Positions 1 through 9,446 of a stretch of 64,000 nucleotides of DNA are shown one piece after another; the stretch's first letter is position 1; every line of letters begins with the position of its first letter. The position numbers and the translations under genes were made by a program. The stretch is from Proteus myxofaciens ATCC 19692 (GTDB lineage Bacteria; Pseudomonadota; Gammaproteobacteria; Enterobacterales; Enterobacteriaceae): the NCBI RefSeq assembly GCF_001654855.1, contig NZ_LXEN01000154.1, positions 1 through 64,000 on the forward strand, in the 5' to 3' direction. The notes under the pieces are model-generated. The model searched no databases. It was not told the origin of the DNA and worked only from the letters and a program-made list of their open reading frames with translations.

Positions 1-194
1 GAATTATTTCTTTATTAATAATCAAATATTGTTATGTCGCTAGCATATTTCTATATCGCTTTTTATTTTTATTGTAAAAATAAATTTGATTGATATATTT
101 AATTGGAGATGAATTGTTACGTTCATCTTATTGTAATTACAGGGCGTGATTATAATATTAAAGATGCATTAAATTATTTTGACAAGGATGTTAT

Positions 195-557
195 ATGTAT
201 AATATATCAAAGTTATTAGAAATGTGGGGGGCATGGATTGTTAATAATCCTAATATACTAATTTTATTTATTGATATTAATAAAGAAATAATTCCTGAGC
301 GCATCAGAAAAAGAGAGGTATGTAGTATTCATCAATTATTAATTATAAATTCTTTAATATCTAAACTGATGAAAAAGAATAAAAATGATTATAATCTTCT
401 TATTGATTACTATGTTAATGGAAAAACATTTATTCAATTATCGAAACTACACAATTGTTCGGATACTTACATTGGAAAGAAACTAAAAAAAATTGAAGGT
501 GTAATTGAAGGTATGCTGATTTTTTTAGATATCCAACCTGATTTTTATAATATATGA
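195..557 (+). CDS. Phage antitermination protein Q-like, orphan
   Basis: The 120-residue product resembles the lambdoid antiterminator Q family, which lets RNA polymerase read through terminators into phage late genes. Visible family features are an N-terminal WGAWIVNN segment (about residues 11-18), a central DYYVNGKT segment (about 71-78) and the C-terminal CSDTYIGKKL and EGVIEGML segments. Length fits the family. AAGGA lies 6 bases before the ATG. No other phage gene is visible beside it in this window: the next gene is the lipase on the same strand. It is therefore a prophage remnant or a co-opted regulator; sequence to the left might show more. Family assignment is from memory of the motif pattern. 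Confidence 0.8.
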   Translation: MYNISKLLEMWGAWIVNNPNILILFIDINKEIIPERIRKREVCSIHQLLIINSLISKLMKKNKNDYNLLIDYYVNGKTFIQLSKLHNCSDTYIGKKLKKIEGVIEGMLIFLDIQPDFYNI

Positions 558-706
558 AAATAAAGCTTTACGATCGTAAATAAAAGATTAATCTAGCAAT
601 GACTCTCTAGAAAGATATATAAGAAACATATTTTTCTTTATTAAGAGTACAAGTTAGCAGGAAGCTAACATAGTAATGATTAATATCAAATCCAAGGAGT
701 GGAATT

Positions 707-1570
707 ATGTCTACAAAAAATCCTATCGTTTTAGTACACGGTTTAGCTGGCTTCGATGATCTTGTTGGTTACCCTTATTTCTTCGGTATTACAAAAGCAT
801 TAAAGAGAGATGGGCATCGCGTTTTTACAGCGTCACTTTCTGCATTTAATTCTAATGAAGTGCGCGGTGAACAGCTATGGGAATTTGTGCAAAAAGTATT
901 AAAAGAAACGAAGAGTAAAAAAGTAAACTTAATTGGTCATAGTCAAGGCCCATTAGCTTGTCGTTATGTTGCAGCGCTTCATCCTGAAAGTGTTGCCTCA
1001 GTAACTTCTGTTAATGGTGTTAATCATGGCTCTGAAATTGCTGATTTAGTGCGTCGTATTTTACATAAAGATAGCATGCCTGAATATATCGCTAATACAG
1101 TAACGAACGCCATTGGTACAATTATTTCTGTATTTTCAGGTAAAGCAAGTAATTCACAAAATGCAATTGCTTCACTAGAAGCACTCACAACAGAAAATGT
1201 AGCAGCATTTAATAAAAAATATCCACAAGGATTACCAACGGTACGTGGTGGTGAAGGCCCAGAGATAGTAAATGGTGTTTATTACTATTGTTTTGGCAGT
1301 TATATCCAAAGCTTTCTTGCAGGAAATAAAAGCAATCTTCTAGACCCAACTCATGCCGCAATGTGTGTATTAGGTGCTTTTCTTAATGAGAAGCAAAATG
1401 ATGGTTTAGTAGGGCGTTCAAGTATGCGATTAGGTAAGTTAATTAAGGACACTTATAACCAAGATCATATTGATATGGTTAATCAAGTTGCAGGTGCTGT
1501 TAGTGGAAGAGAAGATATTGTCGCAATTTATACTCGCCATGCTAAATTTTTAGAGAGTAAAAATCTTTAA
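707..1570 (+). CDS. lip: Extracellular triacylglycerol lipase, Proteus family I.1
   Basis: An alpha/beta-hydrolase lipase of 287 residues that hydrolyses triacylglycerols and esters. The oxyanion segment VLVHGLAG is at residues 8-15, the nucleophile elbow GHSQG at 77-81 (Ser79), the acid Asp232 in NDGLVG and His254 in QDHID, matching the triad known for the Proteus mirabilis lipase. As in that subfamily there is no N-terminal signal peptide and no lipase foldase gene beside it. AAGGAG precedes the ATG by 7 bases. A strong hairpin follows, so it is probably monocistronic. The sequence differs from the P. mirabilis and P. vulgaris enzymes at many positions, so this is probably another Proteus species. 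Confidence 0.95.
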   Translation: MSTKNPIVLVHGLAGFDDLVGYPYFFGITKALKRDGHRVFTASLSAFNSNEVRGEQLWEFVQKVLKETKSKKVNLIGHSQGPLACRYVAALHPESVASVTSVNGVNHGSEIADLVRRILHKDSMPEYIANTVTNAIGTIISVFSGKASNSQNAIASLEALTTENVAAFNKKYPQGLPTVRGGEGPEIVNGVYYYCFGSYIQSFLAGNKSNLLDPTHAAMCVLGAFLNEKQNDGLVGRSSMRLGKLIKDTYNQDHIDMVNQVAGAVSGREDIVAIYTRHAKFLESKNL

Positions 1571-1615
1571 AATAGAATAAAATTTTTAAATAAATATTAT
1601 TTATAGATGTAATTT

Positions 1616-1650
1616 AGTGGCACTTAATAATATATTAAGTGCCACTTTTT
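1616..1650 (+). terminator. Terminator after lip, probably bidirectional
   Basis: A 14-bp perfect stem (1616-1629 with 1633-1646) with a very short loop is followed by a T run. It lies between convergent lip and the HicB-like gene and could serve both. Confidence 0.85.
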
Positions 1651-1660
1651 ATGTTTATAA

Positions 1661-2098
1661 TTAAGAATTATTTTCATTATAAACGGAAACAGAAATGTTA
1701 TATCCTAATAAATAAAGTGCTTGTTCTAAATTATCTATTTTAGAGCTTTGATTAATATCGACTAATCGCTCAAGCTGAGCACTTGTTAAATTCATTTTTC
1801 TAGCAAGTACCGATTTTTTTGTTTTTGTCTCTAATATTGCATTGTGTAATGCTATTTTTAAGCAACTAACAACAGGTAAATAAACAATAAAGTCACCAGG
1901 TTGTGCGGGTGATGGAGAAGGAATAAGCGTTTTACCAGAAATAAACTCATCAAGACCTGCATGTAAAATATCAGAAGCCTCTAGTTCTATATCGTCCTCT
2001 GTATAAGCAACAGCATGTACATTATCAAAATCACGATAAGTGATTTCATAGGTTTCACTTTCTTCATCAAAACTTGCTACTGCAGGATAATTAAACAT
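1661..2098 (-). CDS. HicB-family antitoxin, solitary
   Basis: The 145-residue product has the two-part layout of HicB: an N-terminal degraded RNase-H-like fold (MFNYPAVASF, then a beta-rich segment to about residue 70) and a C-terminal helix-turn-helix (about 85-140) that normally binds the operator of hicAB. The start is set at Met-Phe-Asn-Tyr because AAGG sits just upstream; the open frame extends further without a good ribosome site. HicB normally neutralises the mRNA interferase HicA, but no HicA-like frame is visible on either side. It may be an orphan antitoxin or a free-standing regulator. Confidence 0.75.
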   Translation of the reverse strand: MFNYPAVASFDEESETYEITYRDFDNVHAVAYTEDDIELEASDILHAGLDEFISGKTLIPSPSPAQPGDFIVYLPVVSCLKIALHNAILETKTKKSVLARKMNLTSAQLERLVDINQSSKIDNLEQALYLLGYNISVSVYNENNS

Positions 2099-2382
2099 AA
2101 ATGACCTTGTTAAGTGAAAATATTGTATAACGTATAAGAACATTTTATTAATAATAATGCAGTTTTTGTAATTAGTATAAAAAATCAGCACAATTATCTA
2201 ATTGATATTCAATAATAAGTTTATGATTAAACCATACTTAGCAGATTTTATCTTTATTTCTGCTTAAAATTAAAAAAATGAAAATATGAATATGTAGCCA
2301 TAATAATAGATAAATTGAGTTTTTGATTAAAAATAAGCCAGTATTATTGGTTCTATTCAATGTCTTTTAGGAAGGAATATTT

Positions 2383-3120
2383 ATGTACCCTGTTGATTTA
2401 CATGCCCACACTATTGCAAGCACTCATGCCTACAGTACGGTTAGTGAATATTTTCAAGAAGCGAAGCGTAAAGGGATTAAGCTATTTGCTATTACTGACC
2501 ATGGCCCTGATATGGATGATGCACCACATGAATGGCATTTTTCTAATTTACCTGTGATCCCAAGAATTGTTGATGATGTTGGTATTTTATATGGTATAGA
2601 AGCAAATATTAAAAATATTAAAGGTGAAACGGATTGCAGTGAGAAAATGGCAAGTAAATTAGATATTGTACTTGCTGGATTTCATGATCCTGTAATGAAA
2701 TCTCTTGGCCTCGCTGATAATACAAAAGCATTAATTGCAACAATAAATAGTGGTTTAGTGCAAGTTATTACACACCCTGGTAATCCTAAATACCCTATAG
2801 ATATAAAAGCAGTGGCTAAAGCCGCCGCGAACAGTAATGTCGCCTTGGAAATGAATAACTCATCTTTTATTCATTCAAGAGTAGGGAGTGAGAAAAACTG
2901 CATTGAAATCGCAAAAGCAGTAAAAGAGGTAGGTGGTTTTATTGCACTAGGCTCTGATTCTCATATTGCGTCTTCATTAGGAAATTTTGATCGAGTACTT
3001 GATGTATTAGCACAAGTCGAATTTCCTCATGAGCGAATTTTAAATAAAACACCACAGCGATTACTTGAGTTCTTACAATCTCACGGTAAAAAAAATATTC
3101 CTGAATTTAGTGATTTTTAA
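2383..3120 (+). CDS. ycdX: PHP-domain phosphatase, YcdX family
   Basis: A 245-residue PHP-superfamily metal-dependent phosphatase like E. coli YcdX. The metal-binding signature DLHAHT is at residues 5-10, followed by TDHGPDM near 40, GIEANI, GFHDP, THPGNP and the C-terminal GSDSH, all positions that hold the trinuclear metal site in this family. AGGAAGGAA upstream supports the ATG. The physiological substrate is not established; the E. coli protein has been connected with swarming. It stands alone, convergent with the ROK gene. Confidence 0.88.
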   Translation: MYPVDLHAHTIASTHAYSTVSEYFQEAKRKGIKLFAITDHGPDMDDAPHEWHFSNLPVIPRIVDDVGILYGIEANIKNIKGETDCSEKMASKLDIVLAGFHDPVMKSLGLADNTKALIATINSGLVQVITHPGNPKYPIDIKAVAKAAANSNVALEMNNSSFIHSRVGSEKNCIEIAKAVKEVGGFIALGSDSHIASSLGNFDRVLDVLAQVEFPHERILNKTPQRLLEFLQSHGKKNIPEFSDF

Positions 3121-3160
3121 TTGGAGCTATTTATTTAATATCTTATCAATGAGTTAATTT

Positions 3161-3180
3161 CTCGCCCAAGAAAGGGCGAG
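3161..3180. terminator. Hairpin between convergent genes
   Basis: A 7-bp GC-rich stem, CTCGCCC with GGGCGAG, and a 6-base loop sit between the stops of ycdX and the ROK gene. Neither side has a clean T run, so terminator function is only likely. Confidence 0.5.
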
Positions 3181-3184
3181 ATTA

Positions 3185-4294
3185 TCAAGCATTAATAATT
3201 TGGTAAAGGGGTAACATAGCTGCTCCCCATGATGCGCTTTCAGCTCCCATATTTGAATGCGTTAACTTAACTCGAGGTCTTTCTTTATCAAGTCGCTGAT
3301 CAAGATATAATTCAATATCTTGTACTAAACGTTTTGTAATGAGTTTTGGCATTGAGCCACCAAGAATAATTAATTGCGGATCTAGCCATGCTAAGCATCC
3401 CATTACAGTTTGTTCAACTTGTTGTTGTGCGCGTTTATACCAAGTTTCGATAATGGGATGATTATTTTTTATTAATTCAGGGAGTTTTTCTTCTTCAAAT
3501 CCAGCCTCGTTGATAGCACCAAGTAGATCTTTATAAGAAGGGCGAGGTTCTCCTGTTGGAAATGCCATGCCAACTTCACCTGCATTTTTAAAACCACCTC
3601 GTAAAATCTTGTTATCTGCAATTATTCCTGCACCAATACCATATCCTAATTCTATTAAGGTAATATCTTGATATTCATTCCATTGACCAGAATATAATTC
3701 ACCGATGGCAGAGGCATTAGCATTATTTTCTATCCATGCTGACCAAGGTAAATTTTCTTCAAAGGCCATTTGTAGATCGATATCTCGCCAGCTTTCAAGC
3801 CATGTAACACACTGCCTTTTTTTACCATCTTGTTTTAAAAAACCAGGAACTGCATAGCCAATACCAAGAATACGTGCATGTTGTAATTTTAATTTTTTGA
3901 GTGTTTTATCAACCATCTTTTTTATTTGTGTAAGTGTAATATCAAGAGGTTGATTTTCTCTATGTATCTCTGAGTGACTAAAAAGCTTTTTTCCACAAAA
4001 ATCAACAAGTGTGATATCAATAAATCCTGCACTAAAAGAAATACCAATTGAACAGGCACCGCCAGGATTAAGCTTTAGGGGAAGTGAAGGCTGGCCTCGT
4101 TGACCCATATTTTTTTCACCTTCAATAATTAAGCCTGAAAATAGTAATTCTCGACACTGTTGTGTTATAGCGCCAGGTGTTAGCCCCGCTAATTTTGATA
4201 ATTCAGCTCGTGTAATAGGAGCATGACGTCTGATTAATTCGAGTAATAATTGTTGTGTCGGTTTTAAATCGACTATTTCAGGGCTCGTTGTCAT
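3185..4294 (-). CDS. ROK-family transcriptional repressor (NagC/Mlc-like)
   Basis: A 369-residue ROK regulator: an N-terminal winged helix (about residues 10-70, with ITRAELSKLAGLTPGAITQQ) and a C-terminal ROK sugar-kinase-like domain. The zinc site typical of ROK proteins (a GH motif and CxCGxxGC) is absent: the region reads GEVGMAFPTGEPRPSYKDLLG. It begins 25 bases after the GDPD gene and is probably cotranscribed with it, divergently from an ABC importer. By position it should control that cluster in response to the imported compound. Ligand and operator are unknown. The missing zinc site suggests a divergent effector pocket. Confidence 0.85.
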   Translation of the reverse strand: MTTSPEIVDLKPTQQLLLELIRRHAPITRAELSKLAGLTPGAITQQCRELLFSGLIIEGEKNMGQRGQPSLPLKLNPGGACSIGISFSAGFIDITLVDFCGKKLFSHSEIHRENQPLDITLTQIKKMVDKTLKKLKLQHARILGIGYAVPGFLKQDGKKRQCVTWLESWRDIDLQMAFEENLPWSAWIENNANASAIGELYSGQWNEYQDITLIELGYGIGAGIIADNKILRGGFKNAGEVGMAFPTGEPRPSYKDLLGAINEAGFEEEKLPELIKNNHPIIETWYKRAQQQVEQTVMGCLAWLDPQLIILGGSMPKLITKRLVQDIELYLDQRLDKERPRVKLTHSNMGAESASWGAAMLPLYQIINA

Positions 4295-4319
4295 TGTTAT
4301 TTCCGTAAATTAGCTAATA

Positions 4320-5150
4320 TTATTCCCAACGTAATCCAGCATCTTCAATAATTGACTGTAAATAGGGTATATCATCATGACTGATAATATCGATAAGTCC
4401 ATATTGGAGCCAATTTATAATTTCACTTCGACAATCATGTCCAAATTTAAGAAGATAATTTTCTAGAGGAAATATACCATTTTTGCATTCATGTAAATAT
4501 AACCTTACACCAAGACCGGCTTCTTTATAACGAACAAGATCATCAATATGTGTATATTCATATTCAATACAGACACAACTGGCGTTAGATCCTTTTACTG
4601 CTGCAAGTTGATCGTTATATCTTTCTAATGTCACCACTTGTAAGGCTAATTCTGGAATTTGTTTTTTTACTTGGTTAATTAAAACATGATTAAACCCCAA
4701 TAACTGAATGTAGGATATAGCCTCAGGTATTGAGTTTAATAGTGTAACGAGATGATAAATAAGATCTTCGGTGCGTCTTCTTTGTTTTATTTCAACAATT
4801 AAACCGACATCATGATGAATAGCCCAGAGTAGTACATCACTTAATAATGGTATAGGTGTACCAGCAAAATTAGGATGAAATTTAATACCAAAATCATAAC
4901 GTTGCAATTGTGAGTATGTCATTAATTCGACATATCCAGTGCCTGTTGACACTCTATCAATACGATCATCATGTATCACTACAAGCTGATTATCAGCAGT
5001 TAAACGGATGTCTATTTCAATACAATGCGTACCAGCATTTAAGGCGCCAACAAATGCTGGCATGGTATTTTCTGGGTATTGACTACTGTAGCCTCGATGA
5101 CTATTGGCCAATATAATACCTTGATCTGCACGATGAAAATCAAAAGTCAT
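4320..5150 (-). CDS. Cytoplasmic glycerophosphodiester phosphodiesterase (UgpQ-like)
   Basis: A 276-residue GDPD that would hydrolyse glycerophosphodiesters to glycerol-3-phosphate and an alcohol. Catalytic and metal residues are visible: His18-Arg19 in SHRG, Glu27 in PENT, Glu45 and Asp47 in IEIDIRL, and His60 in VVIHDD. There is no signal peptide, so it acts in the cytoplasm. The start was moved 12 codons in from the longest frame because an AAGG lies ahead of this ATG. It is the first gene of a unit with the ROK repressor and is divergent from the ABC importer, which fits hydrolysis of an imported diester. Confidence 0.88.
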   Translation of the reverse strand: MTFDFHRADQGIILANSHRGYSSQYPENTMPAFVGALNAGTHCIEIDIRLTADNQLVVIHDDRIDRVSTGTGYVELMTYSQLQRYDFGIKFHPNFAGTPIPLLSDVLLWAIHHDVGLIVEIKQRRRTEDLIYHLVTLLNSIPEAISYIQLLGFNHVLINQVKKQIPELALQVVTLERYNDQLAAVKGSNASCVCIEYEYTHIDDLVRYKEAGLGVRLYLHECKNGIFPLENYLLKFGHDCRSEIINWLQYGLIDIISHDDIPYLQSIIEDAGLRWE

Positions 5151-5366
5151 AAAATATATCCTTTTTTTGTTAATTAAATTTAGCATTTAAATTTAGTTAT
5201 CTAAAATGATATTTTCGATGGATTTCTATTTTATTATTAACTATATGAAATTAAATGAAATATAATTTTATTTTTTCTCTATTTTCATTTTAATGGGTTT
5301 TGTCACATTTTTTTAATATTTAATGTGTAAATTTAACTTGGTTAATTTCATTTAGGAATGCTATGC
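5151..5366. promoter_or_regulatory. Divergent control region of GDPD/ROK and ABC importer
   Basis: About 215 AT-rich bases separate the divergent units and must hold both promoters. No convincing CRP or Pho box was seen by eye. The ROK operator would be expected here, but no perfect palindrome stands out. Confidence 0.5.
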
Positions 5367-6449
5367 ATGTCTACGTTAATACTTAATAATATTACGAAGC
5401 AATTTGGTGACTTTTATGCTGCTCGAGATATTAGCTTTAAAGCTGAGGAAGGGGAGTTTGTCACGTTATTAGGCCCTAGTGGCTGCGGAAAAACGACGCT
5501 TTTAAAGATGATTGGTGGATTTCATCAACCTGATAAAGGAGAGATTATTCTTAATGGCAAACAAATTAATCATTTACCACCAGAAAAAAGAAATACAGCA
5601 ATGTGTTTCCAGTCTTATGCTTTATTTCCACATTTAAATGTTTCTCATAATATATGTTTTGGTTTGAAACAAAAAAGGATCTCGATAAAAGAACAGCAAG
5701 AACGATTAAAAATAGCGTTAAAACAAGTAGGGTTAGAAGATCAACGTCTTAAAATGCCAGCGCAACTTTCAGGAGGACAACAACAAAGAGTGGCTTTAGC
5801 AAGAGCGATGATTATTAGACCTGATTTAGTATTATTTGATGAGCCATTATCGAATTTAGATGCAAAATTACGTGAAAGTGTACGTTTTGAGATAAAAGAG
5901 TTACAGCGTTTATATGGATTAACGTCTATTTACGTTACACATGATCAATCTGAAGCATTATCGATGTCTGATAAAATTATTGTTCTAAATCAAGGAGGTA
6001 TTGCTCAAATTGGTTCACCAGAAGATATTTATTATCACCCCGCTAATCGGTTTGTCGCTGATTTCATTGGTGCAGCTAATATTGATATCGCAGATATTTT
6101 TCCTGCCATTCAACCAAATTATTATCATGTAAATTGCACTTTAGGGAAGTTTTATGTCAAATCACTCACGCCACCAGCATCAACAAAATGCTATATCTGT
6201 TGGCGACCTGAAGATGCCCAATATATTGCTAACCCATCACAATTAGAAAATACGTTTTCTTTGTTTATAAATAAAATCGATTTTCTTGGTAATTTAACGC
6301 AAGCATGGGCTTCTAATAAAAACAACACATTATCAGTTCGCTTGCAGTTGATAAAGAAACCACCAATTATCTTAGATTCATGTGCCACATTCTACCTCCC
6401 TGAAGAGGCAATTCATTTCCTTGAACCTGTTAAGGAGAATTTATCATGA
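5367..6449 (+). CDS. ABC importer ATP-binding protein (PotA/UgpC type)
   Basis: A 360-residue importer ATPase. Walker A is GPSGCGKTT, the signature is LSGGQQQRVALARA, Walker B LVLFDEP, and the switch histidine follows in VTHDQSEA. A C-terminal TOBE-like regulatory region follows from about residue 240. TAGGA is well placed for the ATG at 5367; the ATG nine bases earlier overlaps that site and is less likely. It overlaps the first permease by four bases. The subfamily transports spermidine, Fe3+, phosphonates or glycerophosphodiesters; the flanking GDPD genes favour the last. Confidence 0.9.
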   Translation: MSTLILNNITKQFGDFYAARDISFKAEEGEFVTLLGPSGCGKTTLLKMIGGFHQPDKGEIILNGKQINHLPPEKRNTAMCFQSYALFPHLNVSHNICFGLKQKRISIKEQQERLKIALKQVGLEDQRLKMPAQLSGGQQQRVALARAMIIRPDLVLFDEPLSNLDAKLRESVRFEIKELQRLYGLTSIYVTHDQSEALSMSDKIIVLNQGGIAQIGSPEDIYYHPANRFVADFIGAANIDIADIFPAIQPNYYHVNCTLGKFYVKSLTPPASTKCYICWRPEDAQYIANPSQLENTFSLFINKIDFLGNLTQAWASNKNNTLSVRLQLIKKPPIILDSCATFYLPEEAIHFLEPVKENLS

Positions 6450-7309
6450 ATTGGCGCAATGAGATAAAAGCATGGCTGCTCCTTTTAAGTGGTTTAGGTA
6501 CTATTTTGTTATTAATGGGGTCAACTTTTTATGTTGTAATCGCACAAAGTATTGGTTATTTCAATATGACTGGAGATAGTCAGTTTTCGTTAGAGTACTG
6601 GCTAAATATTATCTCTGAACCTGTTTTGCTTAGCGCTTTAATTTATACCGTTAAAGTATCTGTTTTAGGCTCGTTTGGCGCTGTATTACTGTCTTATCCC
6701 ATTGCATTATGGTTACGAAAACCGCTTTATGCCAAAGAAGTTGTTATTGGCATACTTCGAGCGCCCATGTTTATTCCTGGATTAGTGGCTGCCTTCTTAT
6801 TTGTTAATATTATTGCCTATCATGGTGTTATTAATGGCGTGTTACAGTCATTAGGTATTATTGATGCACCTTTACGCATGCAAAATGATGATTTTGGATG
6901 GGGTGTTATTATATTACAGATTTGGAAGAGTCTGCCTTTTGCCTTGATATTAGTTGGTGGTGCCGTTAATTCTATTCGAGATGATATTTTAGATGCAGCA
7001 AGTAATTTTGGTGCTAACCGTTGGCGTCGCTTCATTGATGTAATTTTTCCTCTAACCTTACCTGCTGTACAAGTTTCCCTTATTTTAATTTTTATTGGTG
7101 CTGTGGGGGATTTTGCCTTTTTCTCTATTGCTGGTCCTCGAAATACGTATTCTCTTGCGCGTTTTATGCAAGCTAGCGCAATGGAATATGGTGAGTGGAA
7201 TAATGCCGCTGTTATTGCAGTGATTATTATGGTTATTTCTGCAATAGGAACATTGCTGATTGCAACTGTTTTAACACCTTTATCTAGGAAAAAGGGAGAG
7301 GTGAAATGA
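6446..7309 (+). CDS. ABC importer permease 1
   Basis: A 287-residue inner-membrane permease of the PotB/BPD type with about six hydrophobic segments. The cytoplasmic EAA loop is visible in AASNFGANRWRRFIDVIFPL (about residues 182-201). The start codon overlaps the ATPase stop (ATGA) and its own end overlaps the next permease in the same way, so the three genes are translationally coupled. It forms the transmembrane channel with permease 2. Confidence 0.9.
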   Translation: MNWRNEIKAWLLLLSGLGTILLLMGSTFYVVIAQSIGYFNMTGDSQFSLEYWLNIISEPVLLSALIYTVKVSVLGSFGAVLLSYPIALWLRKPLYAKEVVIGILRAPMFIPGLVAAFLFVNIIAYHGVINGVLQSLGIIDAPLRMQNDDFGWGVIILQIWKSLPFALILVGGAVNSIRDDILDAASNFGANRWRRFIDVIFPLTLPAVQVSLILIFIGAVGDFAFFSIAGPRNTYSLARFMQASAMEYGEWNNAAVIAVIIMVISAIGTLLIATVLTPLSRKKGEVK

Positions 7310-8139
7310 AAACAGTAAACGGTAATAAAGTGATAAAAATTTCTCTGATCTTCTTCCTTATTGTCAATATTATTTGGTTAGGTTTACCTTTTTCGATGGC
7401 AATTCTTTGGTCATTAGTGGATCCTCAACACCCTTGGAGTTATCCCGATTTATTTCCACCAGTACTTTCATTTGAACGTTGGCGATTAATGTGGGAACAA
7501 ACGTCACTTTCTCAAGCATTATTTAATAGTTATACCATTGCACCTACCGTTTCTATATTAAGTGTTATTTTAGCAATACCAACTGCATATGCTTTTGGTC
7601 GAATTCAATTTCGCGGAAGAGCTATTGCACAGATGCTAACGCTTATTCCATTAGTGATGCCAGGAATGATTATTGGCATATTTTTTAGTGCAATGTTAAT
7701 TACTCTGGATATCAGTTCTCCTTTTATTAGTATTGTTATTGGTCATACTGTTTTAACGTTACCTTATTCAATCCGAATTATGTCAGCTGGATTTCAGTCT
7801 ATTCCGCAAGATATTATCGATGCATCAAGAGATATGGGTGCTAGTTATTGGCGGACTTTTTGCCATGCCTTTTTACCGATGTTAAAGCCTAGCTTATTGG
7901 CATCACTCATTTTTTGTTTAGTACGAAGTCTTGAAGAATTTAGTATTTCGTTTGTATTAGGCTCCCCAGATTTTATAACCGTACCAACAATTCTTTATTC
8001 TTTTTTAGGCTATTCCTTTGTTAGGCCTGATGCGGCCGTCGTTTCAATGATCCTTGTTATTCCTAATGTGATATTAATGATAATTATTGAATTACTGTTG
8101 AAAGGAAATTATCTGTCACAATCGACTGGCAAGGCATAA
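7306..8139 (+). CDS. ABC importer permease 2
   Basis: A 277-residue PotC-type permease with about six membrane segments and the EAA loop ASRDMGASYWRTFCHAFLPM (about residues 178-197). GGGAGAGG precedes the ATG, which overlaps the stop of permease 1. It partners permease 1 and the ATPase upstream. The substrate-binding protein follows after a short gap. Confidence 0.9.
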   Translation: MKTVNGNKVIKISLIFFLIVNIIWLGLPFSMAILWSLVDPQHPWSYPDLFPPVLSFERWRLMWEQTSLSQALFNSYTIAPTVSILSVILAIPTAYAFGRIQFRGRAIAQMLTLIPLVMPGMIIGIFFSAMLITLDISSPFISIVIGHTVLTLPYSIRIMSAGFQSIPQDIIDASRDMGASYWRTFCHAFLPMLKPSLLASLIFCLVRSLEEFSISFVLGSPDFITVPTILYSFLGYSFVRPDAAVVSMILVIPNVILMIIIELLLKGNYLSQSTGKA

Positions 8140-8159
8140 AGCAACTTGGAGTAATGAAT

Positions 8160-9281
8160 ATGAAAGTAAGTCATTTAGTCTTATTGCTAGGAATATTTGC
8201 TTGTCGTGCTGTTTATGCTCAAGAGAATACAACCTCAGCACAAACTACATCTTCTTTAGAGAAATCCGATTGGAATGAAGTGGTTAAACAAGCACAAAAA
8301 GAAGGGGGATTAGTATTTAATATCTGGTATTTACAACCACAATGGCGTGCTTTTGTTAAGCCATTTGAAGAGGAATATGGAATTAAAATTACTATTCCTG
8401 AAGGCACTATCGACGGCAATATGAATAAGTTGCTAGCTGAATCTAAAAGAGAAACAGGAAAAATGGATGTTATGGCTCTCTCTGTTTCGCAGTTACCGAT
8501 AATAATAAAAGCAAATGCTATTAGACAGTTAACTTGGCTTCCGGGTTATGAATCAAGTATCAATTATATACAAAGCATTGATACACAAGGTTATGCCGTT
8601 GCTTTTTGGGGTAATCAAACGGGTTTTGCTTATGATCCACAACAAATAGGCAATACTCAATTACCGCAAACACTTAATGAATTACAGCAGTTTATAGAGA
8701 CTCATCCGCGACGTTTTGGATATAACGATCCTAATAATGGTGGTGCAGGAGAAGCGTTTATTCAACGTATTGTCACGCTAAAAAGTGGTGAGTTTGATAG
8801 TCATGCAAAAGACATTGATGCAAATGTTATAAAAGGTTGGTCTAAAGGATGGTCGTGGTTTGTTGATAATAAAGACAAGCTAACACAAACCGCATCAGGT
8901 GCCGATAGCCTTACACGTTTAAATGATGGTGAGCTGATACTTGTGCCAGCTTGGGAAGATCACTTAAGAGGGCTACAACGGAGTGGTGCAATTACATCAA
9001 GATTAGAGTTTTACATACCGCAATTTGGTATGCCAGGGGGCGGAAATGTGGTGGTGATGGCAAATAATAGTCCACATCCTGCTGCTTGTGCTGTTTTTAT
9101 TAATTGGCTCATTCAACCTAGTACTCAACTCGCTTTAAAAGAGACATTTGGTACAGTGCCAATGATAAAAGAAATGCCTGAAACACGTCGTAATAGTCAG
9201 GCAGAAGAAGTTCAGTTTTATGGTAAAGAGTACAGTATGCAGTTTAGAAAAGAGTTTGTGCGTAACGTAACGATGAAATAG
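8160..9281 (+). CDS. Periplasmic substrate-binding protein of the ABC importer
   Basis: A 373-residue exported binding protein. The start is placed at the second ATG because GGAG is eight bases before it and only two bases before the first. A signal peptide with a hydrophobic core ends near VYA (about residue 20). The rest has a type II solute-binding fold (extracellular solute-binding protein family 1/6 style, with GYAVAFWGNQTGFAYD and GGGNVVVMAN). I do not recognise the exact ligand family. The context of two GDPDs suggests a glycerophosphodiester, but polyamine or iron relatives cannot be excluded from sequence. Confidence 0.85.
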   Translation: MKVSHLVLLLGIFACRAVYAQENTTSAQTTSSLEKSDWNEVVKQAQKEGGLVFNIWYLQPQWRAFVKPFEEEYGIKITIPEGTIDGNMNKLLAESKRETGKMDVMALSVSQLPIIIKANAIRQLTWLPGYESSINYIQSIDTQGYAVAFWGNQTGFAYDPQQIGNTQLPQTLNELQQFIETHPRRFGYNDPNNGGAGEAFIQRIVTLKSGEFDSHAKDIDANVIKGWSKGWSWFVDNKDKLTQTASGADSLTRLNDGELILVPAWEDHLRGLQRSGAITSRLEFYIPQFGMPGGGNVVVMANNSPHPAACAVFINWLIQPSTQLALKETFGTVPMIKEMPETRRNSQAEEVQFYGKEYSMQFRKEFVRNVTMK

Positions 9282-9446
9282 TGCACTCGCGTTATAAATA
9301 TTAAATCATCATTAAATTAATCATTTTTAATTTTTATATTAAGACACATAAAACTTAATGGGTTTTAGTGGTTTTATGTACGCGCTATTTATTTAGCATG
9401 TACTCACATTCTTAGTCTTCATTTATATGAAAAGGATATTTTAATA

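Noticed and set aside
2099-2380. Possible HicA toxin upstream of the HicB gene
   Set aside because: No frame of HicA size with its conserved His or double-stranded RNA-binding-like pattern was found.
5151-5366. CRP or Pho box upstream of the ABC importer
   Set aside because: No match to TGTGA-N6-TCACA or to direct Pho repeats was good enough to claim.
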